NCBI GenBank assembly: GCA_030642845.1 | Contig: DAOWMZ010000075.1 | Coordinates: 1 to 7,394 of the forward strand | Origin: Candidatus Zixiibacteriota bacterium | Lineage (GTDB): Bacteria; Zixibacteria; MSB-5A5; GN15; FEB-12 | DNA length: 7,394 nt | Reading direction: 5' to 3' | In this document: piece by piece, positions 6,368 through 7,394 of the stretch | Numbering within the stretch: position 1 is the stretch's first letter | Layout: the number at the start of each line of letters is the position of its first letter | The notes under the pieces: generated by a model | Told to the model about the DNA's origin: nothing | The model's input: the letters and a program-made list of their open reading frames with translations, nothing else | Database searches by the model: none | Program-made: the position numbers and the translations under genes

Positions 6368-7213
6368 ATGCAGACAGATAACAAAATTTGTGAGTATCTC
6401 AGACAACAAACATTCGTGGCTTTTGATACGGAAACAACCGGATTATGGGCTCCTGCAAACAGAATTGTCGAGATTGGCGCAATAAAATTTCGTCCGGGTG
6501 ATGAGAAAACAGAGATATATCAGACCCTTGTGAATCCGGAAAAAGCTATCCCTCCCGAAGTTATCAGAATTCATCATATAACCGATGCTGATGTTGCCGA
6601 TGCTCCTATTGCTAAAGAGGTTCTTGAGAATTTTGGAGCCTTTTGCGGAGAAGATTCGATTCTGATTGCCCATAACGCTCCGTTTGATATTTCGTTTGTT
6701 GGCTGCGAACTTGACCGAGCTAAGATGAAATTTAGCGATAATATTATTATTGATACAACTGACATATTCCGCAGATATTTCCCAAATCTGGCTTCGTACT
6801 CACTTCTGTCATTAGCTCAACATTTTTCAGTAGTGGATATCCAATCTCATCGAGCCCTCGCTGATGCTGTCATTGTTCAAAAGTTGTTTGAAATAGCGGC
6901 TCCAAAATTGGGAAATATTAAACAAAAATCAGATTTGGCGCATCTGATTTCTACTTATAAAATGGATGATTGGCGTGCTCGGAATGCAGTCCTTCCGGAT
7001 AAATATGCAGACCTTAATAAAGCATTAGATGAGAAACAACGAATTCAAATTGTTTATGCCACAGCATCCAACCAACCCACAACAAGAGTAATCCAGCCTC
7101 ATAATTTTTATCAATTAGGCAAAGTCTATTATATTATGGCTTTTTGTGAGAGAGCTAATGATGAACGGACATTCCGCCTGGACAGAATCAGGGAATACAA
7201 AGTCTTAGAGTGA
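6368..7213 (+). CDS. DEDDh 3'-5' exonuclease (DnaQ-like) fused to a C-terminal WYL domain
   Basis: A 281-residue cytoplasmic protein. Residues about 14-178 form a DnaQ/RNase T-type exonuclease with all catalytic positions: Exo I D20-T-E22, Exo II H102-N103 with D107, Exo III H161 and D166. It should remove nucleotides from 3' ends using two metal ions. Residues about 216-281 resemble a WYL domain: R240-x-x-x-P244, then KVYYIMAFCE (252-261, with Y-Y-I where W-Y-L is usual) and R267-T-F-R270-L-D-R-I274. WYL domains in other proteins sense nucleic acid ligands, so the tail may guide or regulate the nuclease; this is inference. A helical linker (about 184-215) joins them. There is no polymerase or helicase domain, so it is probably not the replicative epsilon subunit. 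The start is forced: an in-frame TGA (6362-6364) lies 3 nt before the ATG, and the next GTG (Val17) would cut into the fold. No Shine-Dalgarno is visible. Confidence 0.9.
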   Translation: MQTDNKICEYLRQQTFVAFDTETTGLWAPANRIVEIGAIKFRPGDEKTEIYQTLVNPEKAIPPEVIRIHHITDADVADAPIAKEVLENFGAFCGEDSILIAHNAPFDISFVGCELDRAKMKFSDNIIIDTTDIFRRYFPNLASYSLLSLAQHFSVVDIQSHRALADAVIVQKLFEIAAPKLGNIKQKSDLAHLISTYKMDDWRARNAVLPDKYADLNKALDEKQRIQIVYATASNQPTTRVIQPHNFYQLGKVYYIMAFCERANDERTFRLDRIREYKVLE

Positions 7214-7222
7214 ATTAAATTT

Positions 7223-7250
7223 GTAGTGACAGGTCGCGACCTGTCACTAC
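7223..7250. repeat. Perfect 28-bp palindrome
   Basis: Two 14-bp arms, GTAGTGACAGGTCG and its exact reverse complement, meet with no spacer, 9 bp after the exonuclease stop codon. As RNA it would form a hairpin of about 12 bp with a CGCG loop. No T-tract follows it (next bases TAAGCTG), so a terminator is unlikely. It could be a dispersed intergenic palindrome or a dimeric-protein site. No second copy lies in this window. Confidence 0.75.
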
Positions 7251-7257
7251 TAAGCTG

Positions 7258-7317
7258 TCAGTCGGGTAGTTTTTATAGGTCGAAAGTCAAAACTTTCGAT
7301 CTACGACTGATTTTTTT
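7258..7317 (+). terminator. Probable intrinsic terminator after the exonuclease gene
   Basis: An outer 7-bp stem, TCAGTCG (7258-7264) with CGACTGA (7304-7310), is followed directly by seven T (7311-7317). Inside it is a 12-bp hairpin (7276-7287 with 7292-7303, loop CAAA, one G-T pair). The inner hairpin resembles a mobile palindromic repeat in its own right, so the terminator may have been built from one. Confidence 0.6.
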
Positions 7318-7394
7318 ATCATTTCCGACCTGAGGGTTTGTCGAAAAAGTTCATGTATGTTATGAATGTATGACTCTTTGACCTCAAACGGGCG
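7318..7394. other. Unassigned non-coding right edge
   Basis: I see no supported gene. TGAGG near 7331 and CCTCA near 7381 could pair weakly, and ATG-rich sequence (ATGTATGTTATGAATGTATGA) lies between them. An ATG at 7366 stays open to the window end for nine codons, but without a ribosome site. Confidence 0.3.

Noticed and set aside
5953..6381. Plus-strand open frame of 142 codons opposite the lyase and across the divergent promoter region
   Set aside because: It lies antisense to a complete, well-conserved enzyme, has no ribosome site and resembles no protein; it is an open frame created by the opposing coding sequence.
6368..7213. Replicative DNA polymerase III epsilon subunit (dnaQ)
   Set aside because: The exonuclease core is shared across many proteins; the C-terminal part is WYL-like and I do not see an epsilon-type polymerase-binding tail.
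7366..7394. ATG followed by nine open codons to the window edge (MYDSLTSNG)
   Set aside because: There is no Shine-Dalgarno or recognisable N-terminus and the stretch is too short to judge.

Overview
The window looks like chromosome from an AT-rich, Gram-negative bacterium of the FCB superphylum. The best clue is the 857-residue secreted protein at 1390-3963. It ends in a type IX secretion (T9SS, Por-type) sorting domain with the NYPNPFNP signature. It also has a cohesin-like plus dockerin-like module layout that I associate from memory with Zixibacteria and related candidate phyla. The lineage is an inference; no rRNA or other phylogenetic marker is present.

Layout, left to right. Two genes lie on the minus strand at 45-1183: an NTF2-like small protein and, upstream of it, a small exported beta-barrel-like protein, with a hairpin repeat between them. 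A 206-bp divergent intergenic region (1184-1389) carries a good sigma70-type promoter for the large secreted protein. That gene converges, with only a 4-bp gap, on a minus-strand SAM-dependent methyltransferase (3968-4648). Upstream of the methyltransferase, across a 119-bp spacer holding two hairpin repeats in opposite orientation, is a minus-strand histidine/aromatic amino acid ammonia-lyase (4768-6279). An 88-bp divergent region with apparently overlapping promoters separates the lyase from a plus-strand DEDDh exonuclease fused to a C-terminal WYL domain (6368-7213). The right end (7214-7394) is non-coding and holds a perfect 28-bp palindrome, a probable intrinsic terminator, and nothing further that I can identify.

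The genes do not form an obvious single pathway. The barrel-like protein and the T9SS cargo are both cell-envelope or extracellular. The lyase stands without the other histidine-utilisation genes. The exonuclease-WYL protein is a stand-alone nucleic-acid enzyme.

The points most worth a second look are: (1) the exonuclease-WYL fusion, which has no Shine-Dalgarno and may be leaderless; (2) the lyase with Ala-Cys-Gly in place of Ala-Ser-Gly at the MIO cofactor site, plus other active-site departures; (3) a family of short hairpin repeats with a compensatory base-pair change; (4) a dockerin-like domain whose two calcium-loop candidates are both one residue longer than the canonical pattern, in the same chain as a cohesin-like domain.
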